NCBI GenBank assembly: GCA_913063405.1
Contig: CAJXZB010000008.1
Location: forward strand, 33,527 to 97,526
Reading direction: 5' to 3'
Origin: an uncultured Ulvibacter sp.
GTDB taxonomy: Bacteria > Bacteroidota > Bacteroidia > Flavobacteriales > Flavobacteriaceae
Length of the DNA: 64,000 bases
The notes beneath the pieces were generated by a model. It made no database searches and was not told the origin of the DNA. It saw only the letters and a list, made by a program, of their open reading frames with translations. Shown piece by piece: positions 38,836 through 48,143 of this stretch. A program made the position numbers and the translations under genes. Each line of letters begins with the position of its first letter. The stretch's first letter is position 1.

Positions 38836-39255
38836 ATGAGAACAGACAGAACGTTTACTATGTTAAAGCCCGATAGTGTTGAAAAAGGACATGTTGGAGC
38901 AATTCTTGAAAAAATAACGGCTTCCGGTTTTAGAATCGTAGCAATGAAATTAACACAAATGACTACTGCAGATGCACAGGAGTTTTACGCAGTTCACAAT
39001 GAGCGTCCGTTCTTTGGAGAATTAGTAGAGTATATGACTCGTGGACCTATTGTAGCAGCAATTCTTGAAAAAGATAACGCTGTTGAGGATTTCCGCACTT
39101 TAATTGGTGCAACTAACCCTGCTGATGCGGCTGACGGAACAATTAGAAAATTGTATGCAGCCTCTATTGGTGAGAACGCAGTTCATGGAAGCGATAGTGA
39201 TGAAAATTCGGCTATTGAAGGAGCATTTCATTTCTCTGGTAGAGAGATGTTTTAA
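38836..39255 (+). CDS. ndk: Nucleoside-diphosphate kinase
   Basis: [47 protein letters not shown]. Confidence 0.97.
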   Translation: MRTDRTFTMLKPDSVEKGHVGAILEKITASGFRIVAMKLTQMTTADAQEFYAVHNERPFFGELVEYMTRGPIVAAILEKDNAVEDFRTLIGATNPADAADGTIRKLYAASIGENAVHGSDSDENSAIEGAFHFSGREMF

Positions 39256-39279
39256 CCTTTTTTCAAAAATAATTTATAG

Positions 39280-39317
39280 AAACGTCGTTCACTTTAAAGT
39301 GGACGACGTTTTTTTTA
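39280..39317. terminator. Terminator hairpin after ndk
   Basis: AACGTCGTTCACTTT/AAAGTGGACGACGTT + T-tract. Confidence 0.85.
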
Positions 39318-39620
39318 CCGTAAAACTAATTTTGAAACCAAGTCTTTACCAAGTTCTTCGTTAAGAAGCTTAACAATTTTCTCCTTCCCATAACTCAGTT
39401 CTTCACGGAGTACAGAGGAGCTTAATTGCACAAAAAGGGTGTCACGCTCTAATAAGACATTCGTTGTATATTTTGAAATGGCCGTTCCCATAACAGAATG
39501 CCAAGCTTCCTTCACACCAACTTTATCCAACCCTTTTTCCAATTTGTTGGTCTGGATAAAATCCTTGAGGGCATCCCCAATACTTGTATTTTCTGCTTTT
39601 CTTTTTGCCAATGGGATCAT
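39315..39620 (-). CDS. DUF721 domain-containing protein
   Basis: IGDALKDFIQTNKLEKGLDKVGVKEAWHSVMGTAISKYT; adjacent to recF. Confidence 0.85.
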   Translation of the reverse strand: MIPLAKRKAENTSIGDALKDFIQTNKLEKGLDKVGVKEAWHSVMGTAISKYTTNVLLERDTLFVQLSSSVLREELSYGKEKIVKLLNEELGKDLVSKLVLR

Positions 39621-39624
39621 ATTA

Positions 39625-40041
39625 TTAGTCCGTAAAGTTAAACTTTACAAATTTCTTATAGCGATAAATTTTAGCATCTTTGTTTTTTATTTCTAGTAGA
39701 CTGTCGGTTACTTTTAAAACCACTTCTTTCCAACTATCAAAGGGAGTGGTGTAATATAAATTCAAGCTGTTGTTTTCAATTTTGATAGTGAATTTTTCGA
39801 CTACTCCATTATTTTTAAAACTCCCATCTAGTTGAGGAGCAACTTTTGTTCTGATTCCGTTTGTTTCAGAAACCTCTATAAAGTCAATTATTGGATTAAA
39901 CTCAAAATCCTTTTTGGTCCCATCGCTCATTTTAACCGATTGAATTACCCAATAACCAGGAAGTTTGTCTTTAAATACTGATGGGTTTGGTTTGGAACAA
40001 CCAACTATTAGGACTAATAGAAAACTGAAAATAGATTTCAT
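39625..40041 (-). CDS. Lipocalin-like domain lipoprotein
   Basis: Lipobox [40 protein letters not shown]. Confidence 0.7.
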   Translation of the reverse strand: MKSIFSFLLVLIVGCSKPNPSVFKDKLPGYWVIQSVKMSDGTKKDFEFNPIIDFIEVSETNGIRTKVAPQLDGSFKNNGVVEKFTIKIENNSLNLYYTTPFDSWKEVVLKVTDSLLEIKNKDAKIYRYKKFVKFNFTD

Positions 40042-41117
40042 AACTTAAACATTTTATACGTCTGACCAACCTTTTTTATGACCGTCTCAGTTCTATCTGC
40101 GTGGGTGTCACTAATGAACAATTGCCCAAAGTTTTCGTTATGAACTAAGGAAATGATATGCTCTACACGTTGCTCATCGAGTTTGTCAAAAATATCATCC
40201 AAGAGTAAAATTGGATTCACGTTGCTTTGCGCTTTTATAAAATCAAACTGTGCCAATTTTAGAGCAATTAAATACGATTTTTGTTGTCCTTGAGAACCAA
40301 ATTTTTTAATAGGATGTCCATCTATTTGAAAACTAAGGTCGTCCTTATGAATGCCAAAATTAGTGTATTGGGTGATCTTATCCTTACCTATGTTTTCTTG
40401 TAAAAGTTGGATTAGCCCTTTCACTTTTAATTGGCTACTGTATTCTAAGCTAACAGATTCTGATCCGTTGCTAATAGATAAATATCGCTCAAGAAATATA
40501 GGCATAAACTCCTCCAGGAATACGCTTCTTTTCTGAAAAATTTCAGAACCAAACTCATGCAGTTGTTCGTTGTAAATATCGATGTTGTCTTTGTTAAACG
40601 TATTATTCACGGCAAAATATTTTAACAATGAGTTACGCTGGGCTAGTACTTTATTGTAATTTATTAATATGTGAAGGTAGCGTGAATCTCCCTGAGAGAT
40701 CACACCATCCATAAATTTTCTACGGGTGTCACTTCCTTCGATAATTAGGTCTCTATCTGATGGAGATATAATCACCAGAGGAAGAAAACCTATATGCTCA
40801 CTAAATTTCTCATAGGCTTTTGCATTACGCTTAATAATTTTTTTCTGACCTCTTTTGGCGCTTACTATAATTTTTTCATTCCTCGTTTCTTTCTTGTATT
40901 GCCCTTCGATCACAAAAAAATCTTCCCCATGTTTTATGTTTTGTCCTGTTATTGGATTGAAATAACTTTTTCCGAAGGATAAATGATAGATTGCATCAAG
41001 TACATTCGTCTTTCCAACACCATTATGTCCTACCAGACAGTTGATTTTTGGGTCGAATATGAAGGTTTCAGTTTGGAAATTCTTGTAATTAAGAAGCGAT
41101 AGTTTTTCTAACAACAT
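40038..41117 (-). CDS. recF: DNA replication/repair protein RecF
   Basis: [55 protein letters not shown]. Confidence 0.95.
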   Translation of the reverse strand: MLLEKLSLLNYKNFQTETFIFDPKINCLVGHNGVGKTNVLDAIYHLSFGKSYFNPITGQNIKHGEDFFVIEGQYKKETRNEKIIVSAKRGQKKIIKRNAKAYEKFSEHIGFLPLVIISPSDRDLIIEGSDTRRKFMDGVISQGDSRYLHILINYNKVLAQRNSLLKYFAVNNTFNKDNIDIYNEQLHEFGSEIFQKRSVFLEEFMPIFLERYLSISNGSESVSLEYSSQLKVKGLIQLLQENIGKDKITQYTNFGIHKDDLSFQIDGHPIKKFGSQGQQKSYLIALKLAQFDFIKAQSNVNPILLLDDIFDKLDEQRVEHIISLVHNENFGQLFISDTHADRTETVIKKVGQTYKMFKL

Positions 41118-41238
41118 GGTTATGAGATGATTGTCTGTTTTACTTTTGAAATATATTTTTTAGAAAACATTGTAAAATGGCTCTGCAAATTATTGAAAAA
41201 TAAGAAATCTTTTCCCTTTTAAATTCTAATAAATATTT

Positions 41239-41246
41239 TATTTTTG
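41239..41246 (+). promoter_or_regulatory. -7 element TATTTTTG upstream of the TPR gene
   Basis: TATTTTTG, 20 bp before ATG 41266. Confidence 0.5.
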
Positions 41247-41265
41247 CGCTTCAACAAACAAAACT

Positions 41266-42030
41266 ATGGCAACGTACAAGAAACGAGGTGGTAAACCAAG
41301 AACTAAAGCTGAAAAAGACCTTAACATAGAAGAAGGTAGTGCAACTGCCGAGGTATTTAATACTTTGGATGAAGGCGCATCTAAAACGGAAGCGTGGGTA
41401 GAAAAGAATCAAAAATATATTCTAGGATTTATTGGTGTAGTAGCTGTTTGTGTTTTGGGTTATTTAGCGTTCCATGAGTTCGTTCAAAAACCGAAAGAGG
41501 TGGAGGCTACAAATGAAATGTACCAGGCGCAAACTTATTTTGAGCAAGCGTTAACTACTACAGCTAAGGATTCATTGTTCGATTTATCTCTTAATGGTGG
41601 TGAAGGAAAGTATGGTTTTCTAGATATTATAGATAACTACGGAGGCACTAAAGCGGGTAATCTTTCGAAATACTATGCTGGCATGGCTTATTTAAATACC
41701 AATAACTATAAAGAGGCGATCAATTATTTAGATGACTTTAGTAGTGACGATGCGATAATTGGTCCTTTGGCAAAAGGAGCCATCGGCGATGCGTTCGTGC
41801 AACTTGAACAAGAGGATAAGGCACTTGGTTATTATGAGGCTGCCGCTAGCATGAGCGATAACGAATTTACAGCACCAAGATTTTTACTAAAAGCAGGAAC
41901 TACAGCATTAAATTTAGGAAATACAAGTAAGGCCATTAAGCATTTTACTGAAATCACTGAAAAGTACCCTAAAGCGACTGAAGCCGTAAAAGCCGAAGCG
42001 AATATTGGTAAAGCCGAAGCAATGCAATAA
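41266..42030 (+). CDS. Tetratricopeptide repeat membrane-anchored protein (YfgM-like)
   Basis: N-terminal TM (YILGFIGVVAVCVLGYLAF) followed by TPR-like repeats. Confidence 0.85.
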   Translation: MATYKKRGGKPRTKAEKDLNIEEGSATAEVFNTLDEGASKTEAWVEKNQKYILGFIGVVAVCVLGYLAFHEFVQKPKEVEATNEMYQAQTYFEQALTTTAKDSLFDLSLNGGEGKYGFLDIIDNYGGTKAGNLSKYYAGMAYLNTNNYKEAINYLDDFSSDDAIIGPLAKGAIGDAFVQLEQEDKALGYYEAAASMSDNEFTAPRFLLKAGTTALNLGNTSKAIKHFTEITEKYPKATEAVKAEANIGKAEAMQ

Positions 42031-42031
42031 A

Positions 42032-42529
42032 ATGGCTACTGAAAACAACAATTTATCTGGTTATGATAAGACAACAATCCCAAACGCGAAGGACTTTCGG
42101 TTTGGGATTGTTGTTTCTGAATGGAATCATAAGATCACCGAAGGAATGTTTCAAGGAGCTTTTGACGCATTGAAAGATTGCGGTGCTATCAATGATAATA
42201 TAGTTCGTTGGAATGTTCCAGGTAGTTTCGAGTTGATCTACGGCTGTAAACGCATGCAACAGAGCTATGATATGTTGGATGCCATTATTGCCATTGGGAA
42301 TGTTATTCAAGGTGAAACAAAACATTTTGATTATGTGTGTGAAGGGGTTTCTCAAGGGATTAAAGATCTAAATGTACAAGGCAATATCCCTGTTATTTTT
42401 TGTGTATTGACAGACAATAATATTCAACAGTCTATTGATCGAAGTGGAGGAAAGCATGGTAACAAGGGTGTCGAAGCGGCCATCGCAGCAATTAAAATGG
42501 CACAACTGCGCAAAGAGTCTAAATTCTAG
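42032..42529 (+). CDS. ribH: 6,7-dimethyl-8-ribityllumazine synthase
   Basis: VVSEWNHKITEGMFQGA; VPGSFELIYG; AIIAIGNVIQGETKHFDYV; GNKGVEAA. Confidence 0.95.
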   Translation: MATENNNLSGYDKTTIPNAKDFRFGIVVSEWNHKITEGMFQGAFDALKDCGAINDNIVRWNVPGSFELIYGCKRMQQSYDMLDAIIAIGNVIQGETKHFDYVCEGVSQGIKDLNVQGNIPVIFCVLTDNNIQQSIDRSGGKHGNKGVEAAIAAIKMAQLRKESKF

Positions 42530-42648
42530 GACACAATACCCTTTCAAATTGACCCATCAAAAAGGGTACAATAGTTGTTTATAATTAACCAAAGTTTGTA
42601 TTTAAAAAACAGGCTAATTTAAGTAACTTTGAAACACGGGATATTATT

Positions 42649-42951
42649 ATGGGACCAATAAAATTTACGGTAATTAAGCGTTTAAAAACGAACAATCGTT
42701 TTAACTATACTCCTCGATATTATAAAGGAAAGGAAGACGTAGAAGAAGGAAAACATCCTACAAAGTTCGACGCCTATAGCGATACTTATAATGATAATGA
42801 TTTTGGTTCCCATTGGAGGGAAGCTCGTTTATCTAAAAGAAATCGTGGTAATACAGGATTAAATACTACAATTCTAATTATAGCTACTATACTCCTATTA
42901 GGATTCCTTTATATAATTGATTTCGATTTGTCCATATTTTCACAATACTAA
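42649..42951 (+). CDS. Small membrane protein of a family often database-labelled 'riboflavin synthase subunit beta'
   Basis: MGPIKFTVIKRLKTNNRFNYTPRYYKGKE; one C-terminal TM helix; located between ribH and mutL. Confidence 0.7.
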   Translation: MGPIKFTVIKRLKTNNRFNYTPRYYKGKEDVEEGKHPTKFDAYSDTYNDNDFGSHWREARLSKRNRGNTGLNTTILIIATILLLGFLYIIDFDLSIFSQY

Positions 42952-42954
42952 TTA

Positions 42955-44799
42955 ATGGCAGATATCATTCAACTTTTACCAGATCATGTGGCGAATCAAA
43001 TTGCTGCGGGAGAGGTCGTTCAACGCCCAGCTTCGGTTGTAAAGGAGTTGTTAGAAAATGCTATTGATGCTGGAGCAACCGAGGTTACTTTGGTAATTAA
43101 AGAAGCAGGAAAGACATTAATTCAGGTAATCGATAATGGGAATGGAATGAGTACAACAGACGCCCGTTTGTGTTTTGAACGTCATGCTACCTCAAAAATT
43201 AAATCGGCTGAAGATCTTTTCAGTTTACACACCAAAGGATTTCGAGGAGAGGCTTTGGCTTCTATCTCGGCAATTGCACATGTGGAGTTAAAAACAAAGT
43301 CTGAAACTTCCGAAGTTGGAACGAAAATAACAATTGAAGGAAGTAAGGTAATTTCACAAGAACCGTCTGTAGTTCAACAAGGAACTACCATTTCTGTAAA
43401 AAACCTCTTCTATAATATTCCCGCTCGTCGTAATTTTTTAAAAAGTAATACAGTTGAGAGTCGTCATATAATAGATGAATTTCACAGGGTGGCGTTGGCC
43501 CATCCTCAAGTGGCGTTTCATATGCTCAATAATGGTAGTAATGTTTTTAATCTTCTCGCCAGTAATTCACGTCAACGTATTGTTGCTATTTTTGGTGCTA
43601 AAACAAATGAAAAATTAGTTCCTGTTTCGGAAGAAACAGAAATTCTAAAGATTGAAGGGTTTGTTATCAAGCCAGATTTTGTAAGAAAGAGCAGAGGAGA
43701 GCAGTTTTTCTTTGTTAATGATCGTTTTATTAAGAGTTCATATTTACACCATGCGGCACTGTCTGCCTTTGAAGGATTGATAAAAGAAGGAACTCATCCG
43801 GGGTATTTTTTATTTTTAGAGGTGGACCCAAAGTCGATTGATATAAATATACATCCTACCAAGACCGAGATCAAATTTGAAGATGAGCATGCAATGTATG
43901 CGATGCTTCGCTCAACCATAAAGCATAGTTTGGGACAGTTTAGTATTGCTCCTGTTTTAGATTTTAATAGAGATGCTGGCTTCGATACTCCCTATGAGTA
44001 TACGAAGAAATTCCCAGTGGCGCCGACAATAGAAGTGGATTCGAAATTTAATCCCTTCAGAAAAGAGTCTGGTGGGGTTGGAGCTTCTACTTTGAATTAT
44101 AAAAAAAATGATGGGGCTGCCTGGGAGTCCTTATATGTTGGCTTAAATGATGCCGATACGACCTCTGGTATTGCGAATATTGAATTTGAAAGTGAGGAAG
44201 TGACGGGAAAACTCTTCGAAGCGGAAACGGAAGAAGCCGGACAAACAACCTTTCAATTACATAACAAATACATAATTAGCCCAATAAAATCTGGCATGAT
44301 GATAATTCACCAGCATTTAGCACATCAGCGTGTTTTGTATGAAGAATTATTGAAAAACATTACGGTACAGGAGGCGGTGAGTCAGCAGTTATTATTTCCT
44401 TTGTTATTTAACTTTTCCAAGGGCGATGTAGCAATTTTGGAAAAAGTACGAGAGCAATTGGAGCATACTGGCTTTGTTTTTTCGACTACCAAAGAAGATA
44501 GTTTAGAAATAAGTGGGATTCCAGTGAGTTTGCCCGAAAGTCAAGTAACGGCTGTTTTAGAGCAGTTAATTAAAGATATTAAAGAAGAGGTACCAGATGC
44601 CGGTTTTAGTCAAAATGATTTACTGGTTAAATCTATGGCCAAAAGTATGGCTGTAAAGTCTGGTACGGCATTAACAAGAAAAGAGCAAGAGTATTTAATA
44701 AATCAGCTCTTTGCTTGTAAGGAACCGAGTATTGCTCCGAATAATAAGGCGATATTGGTAACAATGGATGTGAACGATTTTGATAAAAAATTTATTTAG
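42955..44799 (+). CDS. mutL: DNA mismatch repair protein MutL
   Basis: LPDHVANQIAAGEVVQRPASVVKELLENAIDAGA; GFRGEALASI; FFVNDRFI. Confidence 0.97.
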   Translation: MADIIQLLPDHVANQIAAGEVVQRPASVVKELLENAIDAGATEVTLVIKEAGKTLIQVIDNGNGMSTTDARLCFERHATSKIKSAEDLFSLHTKGFRGEALASISAIAHVELKTKSETSEVGTKITIEGSKVISQEPSVVQQGTTISVKNLFYNIPARRNFLKSNTVESRHIIDEFHRVALAHPQVAFHMLNNGSNVFNLLASNSRQRIVAIFGAKTNEKLVPVSEETEILKIEGFVIKPDFVRKSRGEQFFFVNDRFIKSSYLHHAALSAFEGLIKEGTHPGYFLFLEVDPKSIDINIHPTKTEIKFEDEHAMYAMLRSTIKHSLGQFSIAPVLDFNRDAGFDTPYEYTKKFPVAPTIEVDSKFNPFRKESGGVGASTLNYKKNDGAAWESLYVGLNDADTTSGIANIEFESEEVTGKLFEAETEEAGQTTFQLHNKYIISPIKSGMMIIHQHLAHQRVLYEELLKNITVQEAVSQQLLFPLLFNFSKGDVAILEKVREQLEHTGFVFSTTKEDSLEISGIPVSLPESQVTAVLEQLIKDIKEEVPDAGFSQNDLLVKSMAKSMAVKSGTALTRKEQEYLINQLFACKEPSIAPNNKAILVTMDVNDFDKKFI

Positions 44800-45534
44800 A
44801 TGGGGAGAATAACAGATACAGTTAAGGGCTTAATAATTGTGAACGTATTATTTTTTCTGGGAACTCAGTTTACAGGAGATGTCGCTTATAAACTGTTCTC
44901 GCTGTACTATTTTGATAGCCCAAACTTTAAATTATGGCAGCCTATTACGCACATGTTTATGCATGGGGGTTTTGGACATATATTGTTCAATATGTATGGT
45001 CTATGGGCATTTGGGACCCCGCTTGAAGAACGTTGGGGGCGAAATAAGTTTTTATTCTTTTACTTTTCTGCTGGCCTTGGAGCGGCATTGGTTCATACTT
45101 TGGTTAACTATTACCAAGTTCAAGGTGGAATGGATGCATTGCTTGCGGCTGGGGTTTCTCAAGGTCAAATAGCCGACCTTCTGGCTACAGGAAGCTATAA
45201 TTCAAGTATATTAAGTAGTGTTCCTCAGGATACTATACAGTCTTTATATGATGCTTATAATACTCCAGCTGTTGGCGCTTCGGGTGCCGTTTATGGAGTG
45301 TTGGTGGCATTTGGACTAATGTTTCCTAATGTTGCACTAATGCTAATCTTTTTGCCCGTTCCAATTAAGGCGAAGTACTTTATCCCTTTAATAATTCTTG
45401 GGGATTTATTTTTTGGAATTACAGGTTCTCCTTTTGGAATTGCTCATTGGGCTCATATTGGTGGTGCCTTGTTTGGGTTTATTATGGCCTATTACTGGAA
45501 GAAGAATAGTTTTAACGATCATCGGTGGAATTAG
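44800..45534 (+). CDS. Rhomboid-family intramembrane serine protease (1)
   Basis: FMHGGFGHILFNMYGLWAFG; GASGAVYGVL; AHWAHIGGALFGF. Confidence 0.92.
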   Translation: MGRITDTVKGLIIVNVLFFLGTQFTGDVAYKLFSLYYFDSPNFKLWQPITHMFMHGGFGHILFNMYGLWAFGTPLEERWGRNKFLFFYFSAGLGAALVHTLVNYYQVQGGMDALLAAGVSQGQIADLLATGSYNSSILSSVPQDTIQSLYDAYNTPAVGASGAVYGVLVAFGLMFPNVALMLIFLPVPIKAKYFIPLIILGDLFFGITGSPFGIAHWAHIGGALFGFIMAYYWKKNSFNDHRWN

Positions 45535-45536
45535 GT

Positions 45537-46409
45537 ATGGCAGCAAATAATCTTACATATCAGTTTAAAACAGCCAACATAGTTGTAAAGATAATCGCTA
45601 TTAATGTGCTTATCTTTTTATTGGTTCGGTTGTCGGCGTTTTTAATGCAAACTACACCAATGGCTGTTACAAGTTGGTTTGTACTACCAGATGGACTAGG
45701 AGCGTTTATAACTCAACCTTGGTCAATAATTACCTATAGTTTTTTACATTTCGGGTTCTTTCATATCTTTTTCAATATGTATATTTTGTATTGGTTTGGA
45801 AGAATCGTGCTAAACCTATTTAACGAAAAACGATTTCTCGCCATTTTTTTACTAGGTGCTATTTGTGGTGGTCTGTTATATATGTTAGCGTACAATTTGT
45901 TTCCTGTGTTTATAGGAACTAATGGTTATCTTTTAGGTGCCTCAGCAGCGGTTCGCGCTATTATGATTTTTATAGCCGCTTATTCGCCTAATACAGAGGT
46001 TATGATTTTTAGGTTTAGAATCAAACTATGGCATATAGGCCTTGCTGTTATTTTACTTGATTTAATTCAAATACCAACCTCTGGAAATGCTGGAGGACTT
46101 ATTGCGCATTTAGGTGGTGCCTTGCTCGGTTATCTTTATGCGATTCAATTAGCAAAGGGAAATGACATTGGTAAATGGTTTGAAAATATATTAGATTGGT
46201 TTGAGAATTTGCTTAAGCCGAGAACAAAAAAACCTTTCAGAAAAGTACATCGCACAACACAACAGAATTCCCCGCGTTCTAAGTCAAAAGTGGACGCTAG
46301 TGACCATCAAAAAAAGGTTGATGGTATCTTAGATAAAATTGGAAAGAGCGGCTATGAGAGCCTTACCAAAGCGGAAAAAGATTTTCTATTTAAGGCAGGA
46401 AAAGAATAA
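45537..46409 (+). CDS. Rhomboid-family intramembrane serine protease (2)
   Basis: FLHFGFFHIFFNMYILYWFG; LGASAAVRAI; IAHLGGALLGYLYA. Confidence 0.9.
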   Translation: MAANNLTYQFKTANIVVKIIAINVLIFLLVRLSAFLMQTTPMAVTSWFVLPDGLGAFITQPWSIITYSFLHFGFFHIFFNMYILYWFGRIVLNLFNEKRFLAIFLLGAICGGLLYMLAYNLFPVFIGTNGYLLGASAAVRAIMIFIAAYSPNTEVMIFRFRIKLWHIGLAVILLDLIQIPTSGNAGGLIAHLGGALLGYLYAIQLAKGNDIGKWFENILDWFENLLKPRTKKPFRKVHRTTQQNSPRSKSKVDASDHQKKVDGILDKIGKSGYESLTKAEKDFLFKAGKE

Positions 46410-46422
46410 AAACAGGGGATTG

Positions 46423-47496
46423 TTGAAAAAATCAAGTTTTATTGTAAAAGTCATTTTCTGGCTAAATAATATTGCTGCCGTATTGTTGGTAGTTTCCTTT
46501 GTGTTGCCTTATTTTCCACCTAAATCTTTCCCGAACTTATCACTATTAAGCTTGGGTGTCTCTCCTTTGATTGTTCTTAATTTTGCTTTTGCGTTTTATT
46601 GGTTGCTTCGGAAGAAGCGGAAGATGTTCCTGTCGATTACGGTTCTGGTGCTTACCTACTTCTTCTTTAATCCTTTTGTTAAGTTTTCTTCAGAAGGGAA
46701 TACAGAAGATTTTGAAAATAGTGTTAAACTCATGTCATATAATGTGCATTTGTTCAATGCCTACGAAAAGAATTCAGATAAAAACGTTTCAGAGATATTT
46801 AGCGATTTATTGCAGCAGGAAGATCCAGATATTGTATGCATTCAAGAATACTACCGAGATAATGCCCCAGTTTTTGAAAACTATCCATATCAATACGTTC
46901 ATTTTAAAAAGACTACCAATAAGAAAGGGGTTACCAAAGAGAATACACTTGGACATGCTATTCTATCGAAATTTCCAATAGTGAATACTGGTGCTTTTGA
47001 TTTTATAAAAACCTATAACAACAGTATTTATACAGATGTGGTAATTAGAAATGACACTATAAGAGTCTATAACTTACATTTAAAGTCCATGAGCATTCTG
47101 CCTTCGGTTTCGTTCTTGCAAGATGGCGATAAGGATAAATTACGCCAGCGAATGGCAAATGCTTTTATGGCACAGCAAGAACAGGTAGAGGCCATCTTAG
47201 AGCATAAGAAATTGTCACCTTTTCCGGTATTGATATCTGGAGACTTTAATAATACGCCTTTTTCTTATATCTATCGGAAGGTTCAAGGAGACATGAAGGA
47301 TGCTTTCTTGGAAAGCGGAAATGGTTTAGGGACTACGTATCTGTTCGATTCTTATCCAATGCGGATTGATTATATTTTTGTTTCGGAAGAATTCGAAGTA
47401 CTAAAATTTAAGACGGTTAAGAAGACATTTTCAGATCATTACCCTGTTAGTGCTACCCTTGGTTGGGGTTTCGAAACTGAAGGAGCAAATCAATAG
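46423..47496 (+). CDS. Endonuclease/exonuclease/phosphatase family protein (ORF open from 46339; start uncertain, TTG near 46423)
   Basis: LMSYNVHLFNAYE; DIVCIQEYY; LISGDFNNTPFSYIYRKV; RIDYIFVSEEF; SDHYPVSATL. Confidence 0.9.
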   Translation: MKKSSFIVKVIFWLNNIAAVLLVVSFVLPYFPPKSFPNLSLLSLGVSPLIVLNFAFAFYWLLRKKRKMFLSITVLVLTYFFFNPFVKFSSEGNTEDFENSVKLMSYNVHLFNAYEKNSDKNVSEIFSDLLQQEDPDIVCIQEYYRDNAPVFENYPYQYVHFKKTTNKKGVTKENTLGHAILSKFPIVNTGAFDFIKTYNNSIYTDVVIRNDTIRVYNLHLKSMSILPSVSFLQDGDKDKLRQRMANAFMAQQEQVEAILEHKKLSPFPVLISGDFNNTPFSYIYRKVQGDMKDAFLESGNGLGTTYLFDSYPMRIDYIFVSEEFEVLKFKTVKKTFSDHYPVSATLGWGFETEGANQ

Positions 47497-48117
47497 TTAC
47501 CATATTTTCTGCTGTTCTAGATAATTCAGCGTATTAGGGCCTTCATTAAACAACAAATCTATGACCGATAGGTTGGGTAAAAACCCATGATGTTCCTCGA
47601 GTACCTGCGTATATGGATCTAAGTTGAACTCTTTTCTTTTCTTTACCTCAATCAAACTTCGTAAGTCCTTATGTGCAGTCTTGGGTTCGTAGCGTTCTGT
47701 TATAGACACTTCAGCTGTCACACCAATTAAATCACAAAGCAGCTCAAAAATCTGCAAATTAAAATCCAACAATGAGCTCACTGGGGTTTTGAATAATGGT
47801 TCCAACTCGTCTTCGTAATATTCGAAGAATGGGGAAGTTCGATAGGCAGTTTGTATTGACTTCCAATGGTGGGAAGGCCAAGGAAAGTTATTTTCTATTT
47901 GCACATCTTTCATCTTCAATCGACTGCCATTTTTAACGTGCTTAACAGGAATATTAAGTAACAACTCGCCATTGTTATGAGCGATATAAGTTCGGTTGCG
48001 ATAGGTCTGCTTTTGGTAATTGTCTTCAACTTCCAATACAATTTCCACCGCTTGAGAAACCGCTATCATTTGCACAATAGAGGGGAGATAAGCCGGATGA
48101 ATTAAAACTTTGGACAT
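47497..48117 (-). CDS. WbqC family protein
   Basis: LIHPAYLPSIVQMIAVSQAVEIVLEVEDNYQKQTYRNRTYI. Confidence 0.88.
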   Translation of the reverse strand: MSKVLIHPAYLPSIVQMIAVSQAVEIVLEVEDNYQKQTYRNRTYIAHNNGELLLNIPVKHVKNGSRLKMKDVQIENNFPWPSHHWKSIQTAYRTSPFFEYYEDELEPLFKTPVSSLLDFNLQIFELLCDLIGVTAEVSITERYEPKTAHKDLRSLIEVKKRKEFNLDPYTQVLEEHHGFLPNLSVIDLLFNEGPNTLNYLEQQKIW

Positions 48118-48143
48118 AAGAAATCAATGAATAAACAATCCAA

